Shown in pieces: positions 24,567-32,583 of a stretch of DNA of 47,572 bases. Position 1 is the first letter of the stretch; each line of letters begins with the position of its first letter. Origin of the DNA: Enhydrobacter sp. (GTDB lineage Bacteria; Pseudomonadota; Alphaproteobacteria; Reyranellales; Reyranellaceae); the NCBI GenBank assembly GCA_026126105.1, contig JAHCJV010000043.1, positions 1-47,572 of the forward strand. Direction: 5' to 3'. Both the position numbers and the translations under genes were made by a program. A model generated the notes under the pieces. That model did not search any database. It was not told the origin of the DNA and was given only the letters and a program-made list of their open reading frames with translations.

Positions 24567-25496
24567 ATGGAACCGTTATTGCAGGGCGCCGCGCCGCAGG
24601 CTGCCCCCGCCGACCTCATCAAGGACAGCGATCAGACCAAGTTCGCCAAGGACGTGCTGGAGGCCTCGCGCACGACGCCGGTGATCGTCGATTTCTGGGC
24701 GCCCTGGTGCGGTCCGTGCAAGACCCTGCAGCCGATGATCGAGAAGGTCGTCAAGGAAGCCAAGGGCGCGGTCAAGCTGGTCAAGATCAACATCGACCAG
24801 AACCAGATGCTCGCGCAGCAGCTGCGCATCCAGTCGATTCCGGCGGTCTACGCCTTCTTCGGCGGCCGCCCGGTCGACGGGTTCATGGGCGCGGTGCCCG
24901 AGACCCAGATCAAGGAATTCGTCGGCCGGCTGGTGCAGGCAGCGGGCGGCGTGCCGGGCGACGGCGCCGACGATCTCAGCGCCGCTCTGGAGCATGCCAA
25001 GCAGGCGGTCGAGGAGAAGGATTTCGCCCTCGCCGCCCAGATCTACAACGAGGTACTCGAGGTCGCGCCGGACAACCTGCCGGCAATGATTGGCTTGGCT
25101 CGCTGCTACGCCGAAGAGGGCGATGCCGAGCAGGCCAGGGCCGTGATCGAGCGCGTTCCGGCCAAGGACAAGGGCAATGCCGAAATCGTCGCGATCCTGG
25201 CCCAGCTCGATCTCGCCGAGCTGGCAAAGGCTGCCGGCCCGGTGGCGGAGCTGAAGGCCAAGGCTGCCGCCGATCCCAAGGACTTCCAGTCGCGCCTCGA
25301 CCTTGCCATGGCTTACTGGGCCGGCAACCAGCGGCAGGAGGCGATCGACGAACTGCTCGACATGATCAAGGCAGACCGCAACTGGAACGAGGCGGCGGCG
25401 CGCCAGCAGCTGCTGAAGTTCTTCGAGGCGCTGGGCTTCACCGATCCGCTGGCCGTCTCCGGCCGAAAGCGGCTCTCGACCATTCTATTCTCGTGA
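24567..25496 (+). CDS. Thioredoxin-TPR chaperedoxin (CnoX/YbbN family)
   Basis: 309 residues from the ATG at 24567. A TTG further upstream is in frame but adds a non-conserved tail. The N-terminal thioredoxin domain carries VIVDFWAPWCGPCKTLQPMI, with Cys48 and Cys51 intact as in redox-active alphaproteobacterial forms. The C-terminal half holds tetratricopeptide-like repeats such as DFALAAQIYNEVLEVAPDNL and WAGNQRQEAIDELLDMI. CnoX-type proteins hold unfolded proteins and protect them from over-oxidation, passing them to GroEL or DnaK. Its stop overlaps the start of the Lon-N gene (GTGA), and the operon continues with Trm112 and DUF971 genes. Confidence 0.93.
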   Translation: MEPLLQGAAPQAAPADLIKDSDQTKFAKDVLEASRTTPVIVDFWAPWCGPCKTLQPMIEKVVKEAKGAVKLVKINIDQNQMLAQQLRIQSIPAVYAFFGGRPVDGFMGAVPETQIKEFVGRLVQAAGGVPGDGADDLSAALEHAKQAVEEKDFALAAQIYNEVLEVAPDNLPAMIGLARCYAEEGDAEQARAVIERVPAKDKGNAEIVAILAQLDLAELAKAAGPVAELKAKAAADPKDFQSRLDLAMAYWAGNQRQEAIDELLDMIKADRNWNEAAARQQLLKFFEALGFTDPLAVSGRKRLSTILFS

Positions 25497-26194
25497 GCCG
25501 GCAGAACCCGTTCGATCCCGTCTTCGAGCAGCTGCCCGATACGCTGCCGATCTTTCCGCTGTCGGGCGTGATGCTGCTGCCCGGCGGCAAGCTTCCCCTC
25601 AACGTGTTCGAGCCCCGCTACCTGGCAATGGTCTTCGACTCGTTGGCCGGTCATCGCCTGATCGGCATGGTCCAGCCGATGCAGCCGGGCGGCTTCGCCG
25701 GTGACGGCATGCCGGTCGAGGACGGCAAGCCCAAGGTCCACAAGGTCGGTTGCGCCGGCCGCATCGTGAGCTTCAACGAAACCGACGACGGCCGCCTGCT
25801 GATTGCTCTCTCGGGCGTCTGCCGCTTCGAGATCGGTCGTGAGCTCGACCTCGCGCAGGGCGGCTATCGACGGGTTTCCTCGCTCTTCGCACCCTATCGC
25901 ACCGATCTCGACCACGCCGACGAGCTGGTCGAGCTCGACCGCGAGCGGCTGATGGCGGCGCTCGCCGCTTTCTTCCGTAGCCGCAGCCTTTCGACCGACT
26001 GGGAGGCGGTCAAGCAGGCGGGCGACCGGAATCTCGTCACCTCGCTGTCGATGATGCTGCCGTTCGGTCCGGCCGAGAAGCAGGCACTGCTCGAGGCCCG
26101 GGACACCACGGCCCGCGCCCGGTTGCTGATCGCCTTCCTTGAGATGGGCGCCTTCGGCCAGCCGCCGGATTCGTCACCGCAGCGGGCCAACTGA
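25493..26194 (+). CDS. Lon N-terminal (LON substrate-binding) domain protein
   Basis: 233 residues starting at GTG 25493, which overlaps the chaperedoxin stop by four bases. The LON domain opens with LPIFPLSGVMLLPGGKLPLN and VFEPRYLAMVFDSL, followed by VGCAGRIVSFNETDDGRLLI. No AAA+ or protease domain follows, so this is the stand-alone form. It is thought to bind unfolded substrates, but no activity is established. Coupling to a chaperedoxin fits a proteostasis role. The frame is open further upstream, but that part overlaps the chaperedoxin and is not used. Confidence 0.92.
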   Translation: MSRQNPFDPVFEQLPDTLPIFPLSGVMLLPGGKLPLNVFEPRYLAMVFDSLAGHRLIGMVQPMQPGGFAGDGMPVEDGKPKVHKVGCAGRIVSFNETDDGRLLIALSGVCRFEIGRELDLAQGGYRRVSSLFAPYRTDLDHADELVELDRERLMAALAAFFRSRSLSTDWEAVKQAGDRNLVTSLSMMLPFGPAEKQALLEARDTTARARLLIAFLEMGAFGQPPDSSPQRAN

Positions 26195-26217
26195 CTGCTG
26201 TCGTGCTATGGTGCCTC

Positions 26218-26421
26218 ATGTCTCAATCGGAACCGCGCCGCGGCGGCGTCGACCCGAAACTGCTGGAAATCCTTGTCTGTCCGGCCTGCCACGGACCGCT
26301 GGAGTATGATCCGGTGGCAGGAGAGCTGATCAGCCGCAAGGCGGGGCTCGCCTATCCGATTCGCGACGGCATCCCGATCATGCTGGTAAGCGAGGCGCGC
26401 GTGCTGAAGGACGTCCCATGA
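26218..26421 (+). CDS. Trm112/UPF0434 family small protein
   Basis: 67 residues with the zinc-ribbon-like core LLEILVCPACHGPLEYD and the conserved end LISRKAGLAYPIRDGIPIML. Only one CxxC pair is present, as in most proteobacterial members. Eukaryotic and archaeal Trm112 activates several methyltransferases; bacterial short forms are presumed to do something similar, but this is not shown here. The ATG at 26218 is preferred over one at 26203 because it matches family length. The stop overlaps the next start as ATGA. Confidence 0.92.
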   Translation: MSQSEPRRGGVDPKLLEILVCPACHGPLEYDPVAGELISRKAGLAYPIRDGIPIMLVSEARVLKDVP

Positions 26422-26837
26422 GTCCCGACGACGCCTTTCCGAAATCGGCGCCCGCTGCCGGGAGCTACGATGCCGATGACGCCCCTTGGCCGGCCGAGCT
26501 GCGCGTGTTCAGGAGCGAAGGCCGCATCGAGATCGACTTCACCGACGGCAAGAAATGCAGCCTCCCGGCCGAATATCTCCGGGTCGAGAGTCCCTCCGCC
26601 GAAGTCCAGGGCCACGGCGGCGCGGCGACCAAGAAGGTCGTGTCGGGCCGCCGGCACGTGAAGATCGAGCAGATCGAGTCCGTCGGCCATTACGCGATCC
26701 GCATCATCTTCGACGACAAGCATGACACCGGCATCTACAGCTGGTCGTACCTGCGCGAGCTCGGCGACTCGTACGAACAGCGCTGGGCTGCGTACCAGGC
26801 GGCGCTCGTGCATCACGGCCTGAGCCGTGATCCCTGA
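26418..26837 (+). CDS. DUF971 (gamma-butyrobetaine hydroxylase N-terminal-like) protein
   Basis: 139 residues. The domain is recognisable in WPAELRVFRSEGRIEIDFTD, SLPAEYLRVESPSAEVQGHG and the end GIYSWSYLRELGDSYEQRWA. It is the small stand-alone version of the domain at the N-terminus of gamma-butyrobetaine dioxygenase and is linked in other bacteria with iron-sulfur cluster handling. The central VVSGRRHVKIEQIESVGHYA segment is also conserved. The start overlaps the Trm112 stop, and a flavin monooxygenase gene follows after 3 bases, so all belong to one operon. Confidence 0.92.
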   Translation: MSPDDAFPKSAPAAGSYDADDAPWPAELRVFRSEGRIEIDFTDGKKCSLPAEYLRVESPSAEVQGHGGAATKKVVSGRRHVKIEQIESVGHYAIRIIFDDKHDTGIYSWSYLRELGDSYEQRWAAYQAALVHHGLSRDP

Positions 26838-26840
26838 GCC

Positions 26841-28091
26841 ATGAAGATCGTGATCGCCGGCGCCGGCATCGGCGGACTAGTGGCGGCGATGTGCCTGCAT
26901 CGCGCTGGCTTCGATGTCGAGGTCTTCGAGGCGGTGGGCGAACTGAAGCCGCTCGGCGTCGGCATCAACATCCAGGCCGGCGCGGTACGCATCCTGTCGG
27001 GCCTCGGGCTCGAGCCGGCCCTCGCCGCGACCGGCATCGAAACCCGCGAGCTGCGCTATGCCAACCGGCATGGTCAGACCATCTGGGCCGATCCGCGCGG
27101 CCGTCATGCCGGCCTGCCGTGGCCGCAGTTCTCGATCCATCGCGGCGATCTGCAGATGATCCTGTTCGACGCGGCCAAGGCGATGCTGGGTGCGACGAAG
27201 ATCAGGTTCGATCGCCGGATCACGGGGTTCCGGCAGACGGGCGCCAAGGTCACCGCGCACTTTGCCGATCGCGCCGGCACGGTCGTCGAAACGGTGGACG
27301 CCGACATCCTGGTCGGAGCGGACGGCATCCACTCCGCCGTACGCGCCTACTTCTATCCGGACGAAGGGCCGCCCAAGTGGCAGGGAATCCTGATGTGGCG
27401 CGGCGTCACCGTCGCAGAGCCGTTCCTCGGCGGCGCGACAATGGTGCAGGCCGGTCACCACACGCAGAAGTTCGTCTGCTATCCGATCAGTCGAGCCCAT
27501 GCCGATCGCGGCGAGGCGCTGATCAACTGGATCTGCGACCTGCACATGGGCGACAAGGCGATGCTGCCGCGCGAGGATTGGAATCGGCCTGGCAAGCTCG
27601 CCGATTTCCTGCCCCGGTTCGAGACTTGGAACTTCGGCTGGCTCGACGTGCCGGGCGTGATCCGCAAGGCTCATACGATCCTGGAATTTCCGATGGTCGA
27701 TCGCGACCCGCTGCCGCGCTGGAGCCATGGCCGCATCACCTTGCTCGGCGACGCGGCGCATCCGATGTATCCGATCGGTTCGAACGGCGCCTCGCAGGCG
27801 ATTATCGACGGCGAGGCGATAACGCAGGAACTGCTGGCTGGCGACGATCCCGAGTTGGCCCTGCAACGCTACGAGCAGCGGCGCTTGCCGCCGATGGCAC
27901 GCATCGTCGAGAGCAACCGGCGCAAGGGCATCGACATCATGCTCGACATTGTCGAGGAGCGTGCGCCGCAGGGCTTCTCCAGCCTCGAAAGCGTGCTGCC
28001 GAGCGACGAGCTGGAACGCATCGTCGGCGACTACAAGAAGTTGGTGGCGCAGGACCGCGAGACTCTTCTCAAGCTGGCGCGCGCCCAATAG
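26841..28091 (+). CDS. FAD-dependent aromatic-ring monooxygenase-like oxidoreductase (PhzS/salicylate hydroxylase type)
   Basis: 416 residues. FAD binds at IVIAGAGIGGLVAAMCLHRA (residues 3-22). The class A flavin monooxygenase motifs follow: SIHRGDLQMILFDAA, then VDADILVGADGIHSAVRAYF (DG motif) and ITLLGDAAHPMYPIGSNGAS (GD motif). The enzyme hydroxylates an organic substrate with O2 and NAD(P)H; close relatives are usually annotated only as flavin-dependent oxidoreductases. It is the last gene of the chaperedoxin operon, 3 bases after DUF971. That placement is unusual for a catabolic enzyme and may reflect a housekeeping or quinone-related role. Confidence 0.9.
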   Translation: MKIVIAGAGIGGLVAAMCLHRAGFDVEVFEAVGELKPLGVGINIQAGAVRILSGLGLEPALAATGIETRELRYANRHGQTIWADPRGRHAGLPWPQFSIHRGDLQMILFDAAKAMLGATKIRFDRRITGFRQTGAKVTAHFADRAGTVVETVDADILVGADGIHSAVRAYFYPDEGPPKWQGILMWRGVTVAEPFLGGATMVQAGHHTQKFVCYPISRAHADRGEALINWICDLHMGDKAMLPREDWNRPGKLADFLPRFETWNFGWLDVPGVIRKAHTILEFPMVDRDPLPRWSHGRITLLGDAAHPMYPIGSNGASQAIIDGEAITQELLAGDDPELALQRYEQRRLPPMARIVESNRRKGIDIMLDIVEERAPQGFSSLESVLPSDELERIVGDYKKLVAQDRETLLKLARAQ

Positions 28092-28214
28092 AAAACCGGC
28101 CCCTTTCAGGACCGGCCGTGGCAGCGGTTTCTCCCGACCATTACATCGCCGGGCCGCTACCGAGGGTGAATATGGCATCCGATGATGACGGTAGTATGGC
28201 AGTGAGTTCTTGTA

Positions 28215-28297
28215 GTCCCGAGCGAAGCGGGGGATCTCACCGAACGATCGGTCAGGAGCCGCGAGGCTGGCGTGAGGTCTTTCGCTACGCTCAGGAC
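28215..28297. repeat. REP-like imperfect inverted repeat upstream of murJ
   Basis: Two arms of 26 bases lie at 28215-28240 (GTCCCGAGCGAAGCGG onward) and 28272-28297 (ending TACGCTCAGGAC). Read as reverse complements they agree at 20 of 26 positions. The core CGAGCG-AGCG matches the palindrome at 18757. The right arm contains AGGA (28293-28296), which is the apparent ribosome site of murJ, whose GTG start is 9 bases further on. Confidence 0.75.
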
Positions 28298-28305
28298 GGC
28301 AAATC

Positions 28306-29892
28306 GTGAGCCTCGGCCGCTCGATCGCCACAGTCGGCAGCTTCACCCTTCTCTCGCGCATCGTGGGCTTCGTGCGCGATATCGTGCTGTCGGCGGTGCT
28401 GGGCTCGGGGCCGGTGGCCGACGCCTTCATCGTGGCGTTCAAGCTGCCCAATTTCTTCCGCCGGCTCTTTGCCGAGGGGGCCTTCTCCGCCGCTTTTGTG
28501 CCGCTGTTCGCGCGCAGCCTGCAGGGAGAGGGCCGCGACGCTGCGATCACCTTCGCGCGACAGGCGCACTCCGGCCTGCTGGTCGTGCTGGTGCCATTCT
28601 CTCTGCTGATGATGGTCGCCATGCCGGGGGTGATCTGGCTGCTGGCGCCGGGCTTGTCCGACGACCAGTCGATCTTCGACCTCGCGGTTACCTTCGGCCG
28701 TATCACCTTCCCCTACCTCGTGTTCATCTCGCTGGCCTCCCTCTACGGCGGCGTGCTGAACGGCATCGATCGCTTTGCCGAAGTGGCCTTTACCCCGGTG
28801 CTGCTGAACCTGGCGATGATCGGCACGGTGCTCGGCCTCACGCCGTTCCTGCCGGATGCGGGCTACGCGGCGTCGATCGGTGTGGCTCTGGCTGGCTTGC
28901 TGCAATGGCTGTGGCTGCTGTGGTCCTGCTCACGCGAGGGCATCGGCATGAGATTGGTGCGACCGCGCTACACCGAGCGGGTGCGGCGGCTGGTGCAGCT
29001 CGCCACGCCTGTGGCGATCGGCGGGGGCGCGCAGCAGATCGGTTCGATGGTCGACGTGGTCTGGGCCTCGCTGCTGCCGGCCGGCAGCATCTCGGCACTC
29101 TATTATGCCGATCGTGTCATGCAGCTGCCGCTCGGCGTGATCGGAATCGCCATCGGTACGGCGCTGTTGCCGGTCCTCTCCCGCCAGCTCCGCGCCGGCG
29201 CAAACGACGCGGCCATGGCAAACCAGAACCGCGCCATCGAGTTAGGGTTGCTGTTCAGCATGCCCTCGACGGCGGCACTCTTGATCCTGGCCGAGCCGAT
29301 GATCCGCGTGCTGTTCGAGCATGGCCGATTCGGACCCGACGATACGGCGCGCACGGCGGCGGCACTGGCGGCCTTTGCCGTAGGCCTGCCCGCCTTCATG
29401 CTGATCAAGGCGCTGATGCCGGGCTTCTTCGCCCGTGAAGACACGCGCACGCCGCTCTACATCGCGCTCGTCGCGATCGCGACCAACGTCGGCCTGAACG
29501 CCGCCTTCGTGTTCGGCACCGGCCTCGAGCAGGTCGGAATCGCGCTCGCCTCGTCGCTCTCGGGCTGGCTCAATGCCGCGCTACTTGCGGCCGTCCTCAT
29601 GCGCCGCGGGCATTGGCGGCCCGATCGGCGGCTGATCACCCGGACGTTGCGCGTTGCACTGACGGCAATTGCCATGGGGGCCGCGCTGGTCGGCGGGCTC
29701 GGCGTGCTACGCCCGACGCTCGCGCATTCCGATTTTCTGGGGGCCGTCGCGCTGCTCGGCCTGTGCATCGGCGGCGGTCTTCTCTACGGCGCGCTCGGTG
29801 CAGCGCTCGGCGTCGTGAAGCTCTCCGAGCTGCGCGCCATGCTGCGCCGCCAGCCGGGTGTCAAACCAGCCGACCCAACCGAACAACCGTGA
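28306..29892 (+). CDS. murJ: Lipid II flippase MurJ
   Basis: 528 residues with about 14 membrane helices, the usual MurJ size. It starts SLGRSIATVGSFTLLSRIVG and has RDIVLSAVLGSGPVADAFIV, with the conserved pore arginines and N-FFRRLFAEGAFSAAFVPLF. RVMQLPLGVIGIAIGTALLP and MIRVLFEHGRFGPDDTARTA further support the family. MurJ moves lipid II across the inner membrane for peptidoglycan synthesis and is normally essential. The start codon is GTG. Its end overlaps the convergent deacylase-family gene by 32 bases. Confidence 0.97.
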   Translation: MSLGRSIATVGSFTLLSRIVGFVRDIVLSAVLGSGPVADAFIVAFKLPNFFRRLFAEGAFSAAFVPLFARSLQGEGRDAAITFARQAHSGLLVVLVPFSLLMMVAMPGVIWLLAPGLSDDQSIFDLAVTFGRITFPYLVFISLASLYGGVLNGIDRFAEVAFTPVLLNLAMIGTVLGLTPFLPDAGYAASIGVALAGLLQWLWLLWSCSREGIGMRLVRPRYTERVRRLVQLATPVAIGGGAQQIGSMVDVVWASLLPAGSISALYYADRVMQLPLGVIGIAIGTALLPVLSRQLRAGANDAAMANQNRAIELGLLFSMPSTAALLILAEPMIRVLFEHGRFGPDDTARTAAALAAFAVGLPAFMLIKALMPGFFAREDTRTPLYIALVAIATNVGLNAAFVFGTGLEQVGIALASSLSGWLNAALLAAVLMRRGHWRPDRRLITRTLRVALTAIAMGAALVGGLGVLRPTLAHSDFLGAVALLGLCIGGGLLYGALGAALGVVKLSELRAMLRRQPGVKPADPTEQP

Positions 29893-30802
29893 CGCCGCCG
29901 CGCAGCGGCCGGTTTGACGAGGGCATCACCAGAACGCAGTTGTCGTACGGCGTCGTCACCGGCTCTCCGTCGTCGTGGCCGAGCACCGTGCCTGCCTTGG
30001 CGATCGTCTCCTGGCCCTCGAAATGGCGGACAGGCATGAAGTTGCCGCGCTTGGTAGCGATCGCATGCGTCACCTCCACCACGCGCTGCGACGGCGGCGA
30101 CGCCTGCTTCCAGTCCGTCGGCAGGTCGCCGGGCTCGACGATGCCCGTGACCGCGAGGAACCGTGCGGTCACATCCTTGGCGACCACGACCGACGAGGCG
30201 CGCCAATGCTGGCCGGTCTCGATCAGCAACGCGTTCTTTGGGCTCTCGGGATCGCCGAAGCCGCCATAGTCGCGCATCCGCATGCCGGCCGCGTGGCCGG
30301 CATCGGCGATGATGTCGGCGGGCGTTCCGACTTTCTTCGCGAGTTCGACACCCTTCGCGAGAGGTCCGGCGAGCATCAGCGGCACGCCATCGTCGTGCAT
30401 GGAATGGAGGTCGAGGAGCAGATCGGCGCGTTCGACGAACGGCTTCACCACTTGCGCCCGACGGGTCTCGACGGTGGTCGCCGGCTGGTCGAGCCGGCCC
30501 CAGGTGCGGTTGAAATCTTCGTCGATCATGCGCGACTTGAACGGCGTGCGCGGATCGAACGTGTGATAGGCGTCGATGTTGTTGAAGGCAAAGATGAGCG
30601 TACCGCCCCGCGGCTTAAGGCCCTTCTCCAGCAGCGCATCGACAACCACGGCTCCGGACACCTCGTTGCCGTGGGTCAGCGCCGTCACCATCACCGTCGG
30701 CCCTGGCCTGCCGCTGTCAAACACGTGGATGTACGGCGCGGCGCCCTGCTCCCACTTGCGCAAGTCGGGAAAGGCGAACTCGATCGGCGGGTTGTCGGAC
30801 AT
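29861..30802 (-). CDS. Succinylglutamate desuccinylase/aspartoacylase-family (M14-like) zinc hydrolase
   Basis: 313 residues. Zinc ligands are seen at His44 and Glu47 (THGNEVSG) and at His133 (LLLDLHSMHDDG). RMIDEDFNRTWG supplies the substrate-carboxylate Asn-Arg pair near residues 98-99. The family removes acyl groups from N-acyl amino acids or amidated small molecules; the substrate here is unknown. No signal peptide is present. The 3' end overlaps murJ by 32 bases in the convergent direction, and the gene lies on the strand opposite to murJ and trpS. Confidence 0.9.
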   Translation of the reverse strand: MSDNPPIEFAFPDLRKWEQGAAPYIHVFDSGRPGPTVMVTALTHGNEVSGAVVVDALLEKGLKPRGGTLIFAFNNIDAYHTFDPRTPFKSRMIDEDFNRTWGRLDQPATTVETRRAQVVKPFVERADLLLDLHSMHDDGVPLMLAGPLAKGVELAKKVGTPADIIADAGHAAGMRMRDYGGFGDPESPKNALLIETGQHWRASSVVVAKDVTARFLAVTGIVEPGDLPTDWKQASPPSQRVVEVTHAIATKRGNFMPVRHFEGQETIAKAGTVLGHDDGEPVTTPYDNCVLVMPSSNRPLRGGVTVVRLGRLV

Positions 30803-30903
30803 GAAGCCTCCAACCCCTCCTATAAATCATCCGACGAACCGTACAACCGGGACTCAAATGAGACGCTGCGGGGTTGGACTCTTCGCGAGTTCCCGGCAAG
30901 CAA

Positions 30904-31176
30904 TCAGCGCACGCGGTCTCCCCGGCAATTGTACTGGCGACCGAACTCGTCCTTCATTGTGACTGCGTTGTTGCGACCGCACAGGGTCGTAATCGGCGCC
31001 ATGTTGGGCACCATGGCTTCCTCCTGCATTGGTGAGCGGATATCATCGCGCGATGCAGGCCGACTGACTTCCGAGCCCGAACGCCCCGTCAAGGCGCCAG
31101 ATGTCTGGGCGATACCGGCGCTTCCCGGAAGGCCAAGTCCGAAGACAATCGTTGCGGCGATCAATGTCCGTGTCAT
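30904..31176 (-). CDS. Small exported protein of unknown function
   Basis: 90 residues from the ATG at 31176, where GGAG lies 6-7 bases upstream. The first 23 residues are a signal peptide (MTRTLIAATIVFGLGLPGSA, cleavage after GIA). The mature part is hydrophilic and ends with two cysteines 18 residues apart (CGRNNAVTMKDEFGRQYNC), which could form a disulfide. I recognise no family. Together with the hydrolase gene it separates murJ from trpS. Confidence 0.65.
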   Translation of the reverse strand: MTRTLIAATIVFGLGLPGSAGIAQTSGALTGRSGSEVSRPASRDDIRSPMQEEAMVPNMAPITTLCGRNNAVTMKDEFGRQYNCRGDRVR

Positions 31177-31506
31177 GTGGTTTCTCCAATCCATTTCCTT
31201 GAAAACGCCCCGGCGCACGGCGCGTTGCACTGCTCTGATGGGCTCGCCGAGGTCGCGGAGCAGCAGACCGTAATGACAATCGGCACCGCGCCGTCGGCTC
31301 GCAGGCTCCCAGGTTGGCTCGGCACTGGGTTTTGACCGAACAGAGCTGCCAATGCGGGATGTGTCCCGCCGATCTGGTCAGCCGCAAAACGCGCCCTTGC
31401 CCTGACAAGCGACTTGCGCGATACCCGCCCGCCCTCGCCTTCCACCGGCGGGGTGCGCGGAGGTCCACACCCCGCGCCCTTCCACAGTGAGCGGAGTCCA
31501 CATCCC
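31177..31506. other. Non-coding region upstream of trpS and the small exported gene
   Basis: No convincing gene is seen in these 330 bases. Close to trpS lies a GC-rich stem-loop, GCGCGG (31455-31460) with CCGCGC (31472-31477). There is also a near-direct repeat, CGGAGGTCCACACCCC at 31458-31473 and CGGAGTCCACATCCC at 31492-31506. The second copy contains the trpS ribosome site GGAG (31493-31496). No T-box or clear promoter boxes are visible. Confidence 0.5.
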
Positions 31507-32577
31507 ATGCCTGACGTCACTGCCGGCGCCGCCGCCTCCAACCCGCACATTGCGCGATATCAGGCGCGCGGGCTGAAGGGCCGCATCCTGTCGGGCGTGC
31601 AGCCGACCGGAAATCTCCATCTCGGCAACTATCTCGGCGCTATCCGCAACTTCGCGCGCCTTCAGAGCGACTACGAGTGCCTCTATTGCGTGGTCGACAT
31701 GCACGCCATCACGGTATGGCAGGACCCGGCGCAGCTGGGATCGCAGACCCGCGAGATCGCCTCGGCGTTCCTGGCCGCAGGCGTCGACGGCAGGAAGCAC
31801 ATCATTTTCAATCAGTCGATGGTGCCCGAACATGCCCAGCTCGCCTGGATCTTCAATTGCGTGGCGCGACTGGGGTGGATGAACCGCATGACTCAGTTCA
31901 AGGAGAAGGCAGGCAAGGACCGCGAGAACGTCTCGCTCGGCCTCTACGCCTATCCCGCGCTGATGGCGGCAGATATCCTGATCTACAAAGCCACGCACGT
32001 GCCGGTCGGCGAGGACCAGAAGCAGCATCTCGAGCTGACGCGCGACATCGCGATCAAGTTCAACAACGACTATGCCGCGCCGGACTTCTTCCCGGTGACC
32101 GAGCCGCTGATCTTCGGCGCCGCGACACGCGTGATGAGCCTGCGCGACGGCACGAAGAAAATGAGCAAGTCCGATCCGTCGGATTTCTCGCGCATCAACC
32201 TGACCGACGATGCGGACGCCATCGCGGGCAAGATCCGCCGCGCCAAGACCGACCCTCATCCGATGCCCGAGACGGCGTCCGAGGCCGAAAAGAGGCCGGA
32301 TGCGGACAATCTGCTGGGCATCTACGCGGCACTGGCGGATATGGAAAAGGATGCGGTGATCTTCGAGTTCGCCGGCAAGCAGTTTTCCGAGTTCAAGTCG
32401 GCGCTGACCGAGCTCGCGGTCGACAAGCTCGGTCCGGTCGGCGCGGAGATGCAGCGGCTGATGAAGGACCCCGGCCACGTCGATACGGTGCTTAAGGACG
32501 GCGCCCAGCGGGCCCGCGCAATTGCCGCGCCTATCCTGGAAGAGGTCTACCGGACGGTCGGATTCCTGAAGCCCTGA
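31507..32577 (+). CDS. trpS: Tryptophanyl-tRNA synthetase
   Basis: 356 residues. The class I motifs are intact: the HIGH equivalent in GVQPTGNLHLGNYLG (residues 30-44) and KMSKS in GTKKMSKSDPSD. ADILIYKATHVPVGEDQKQH, which binds tryptophan and ATP, is present. The enzyme charges tRNA-Trp. The start at 31507 gives the normal length with about 20 extra N-terminal residues (MPDVTAGAAASNPHIARYQA); a GGAG ribosome site supports it. In many alphaproteobacteria trpS directly follows murJ; here two minus-strand genes intervene. It converges with the heparinase-like gene across 6 bases. Confidence 0.97.
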   Translation: MPDVTAGAAASNPHIARYQARGLKGRILSGVQPTGNLHLGNYLGAIRNFARLQSDYECLYCVVDMHAITVWQDPAQLGSQTREIASAFLAAGVDGRKHIIFNQSMVPEHAQLAWIFNCVARLGWMNRMTQFKEKAGKDRENVSLGLYAYPALMAADILIYKATHVPVGEDQKQHLELTRDIAIKFNNDYAAPDFFPVTEPLIFGAATRVMSLRDGTKKMSKSDPSDFSRINLTDDADAIAGKIRRAKTDPHPMPETASEAEKRPDADNLLGIYAALADMEKDAVIFEFAGKQFSEFKSALTELAVDKLGPVGAEMQRLMKDPGHVDTVLKDGAQRARAIAAPILEEVYRTVGFLKP

Positions 32578-32583
32578 TCCCGC

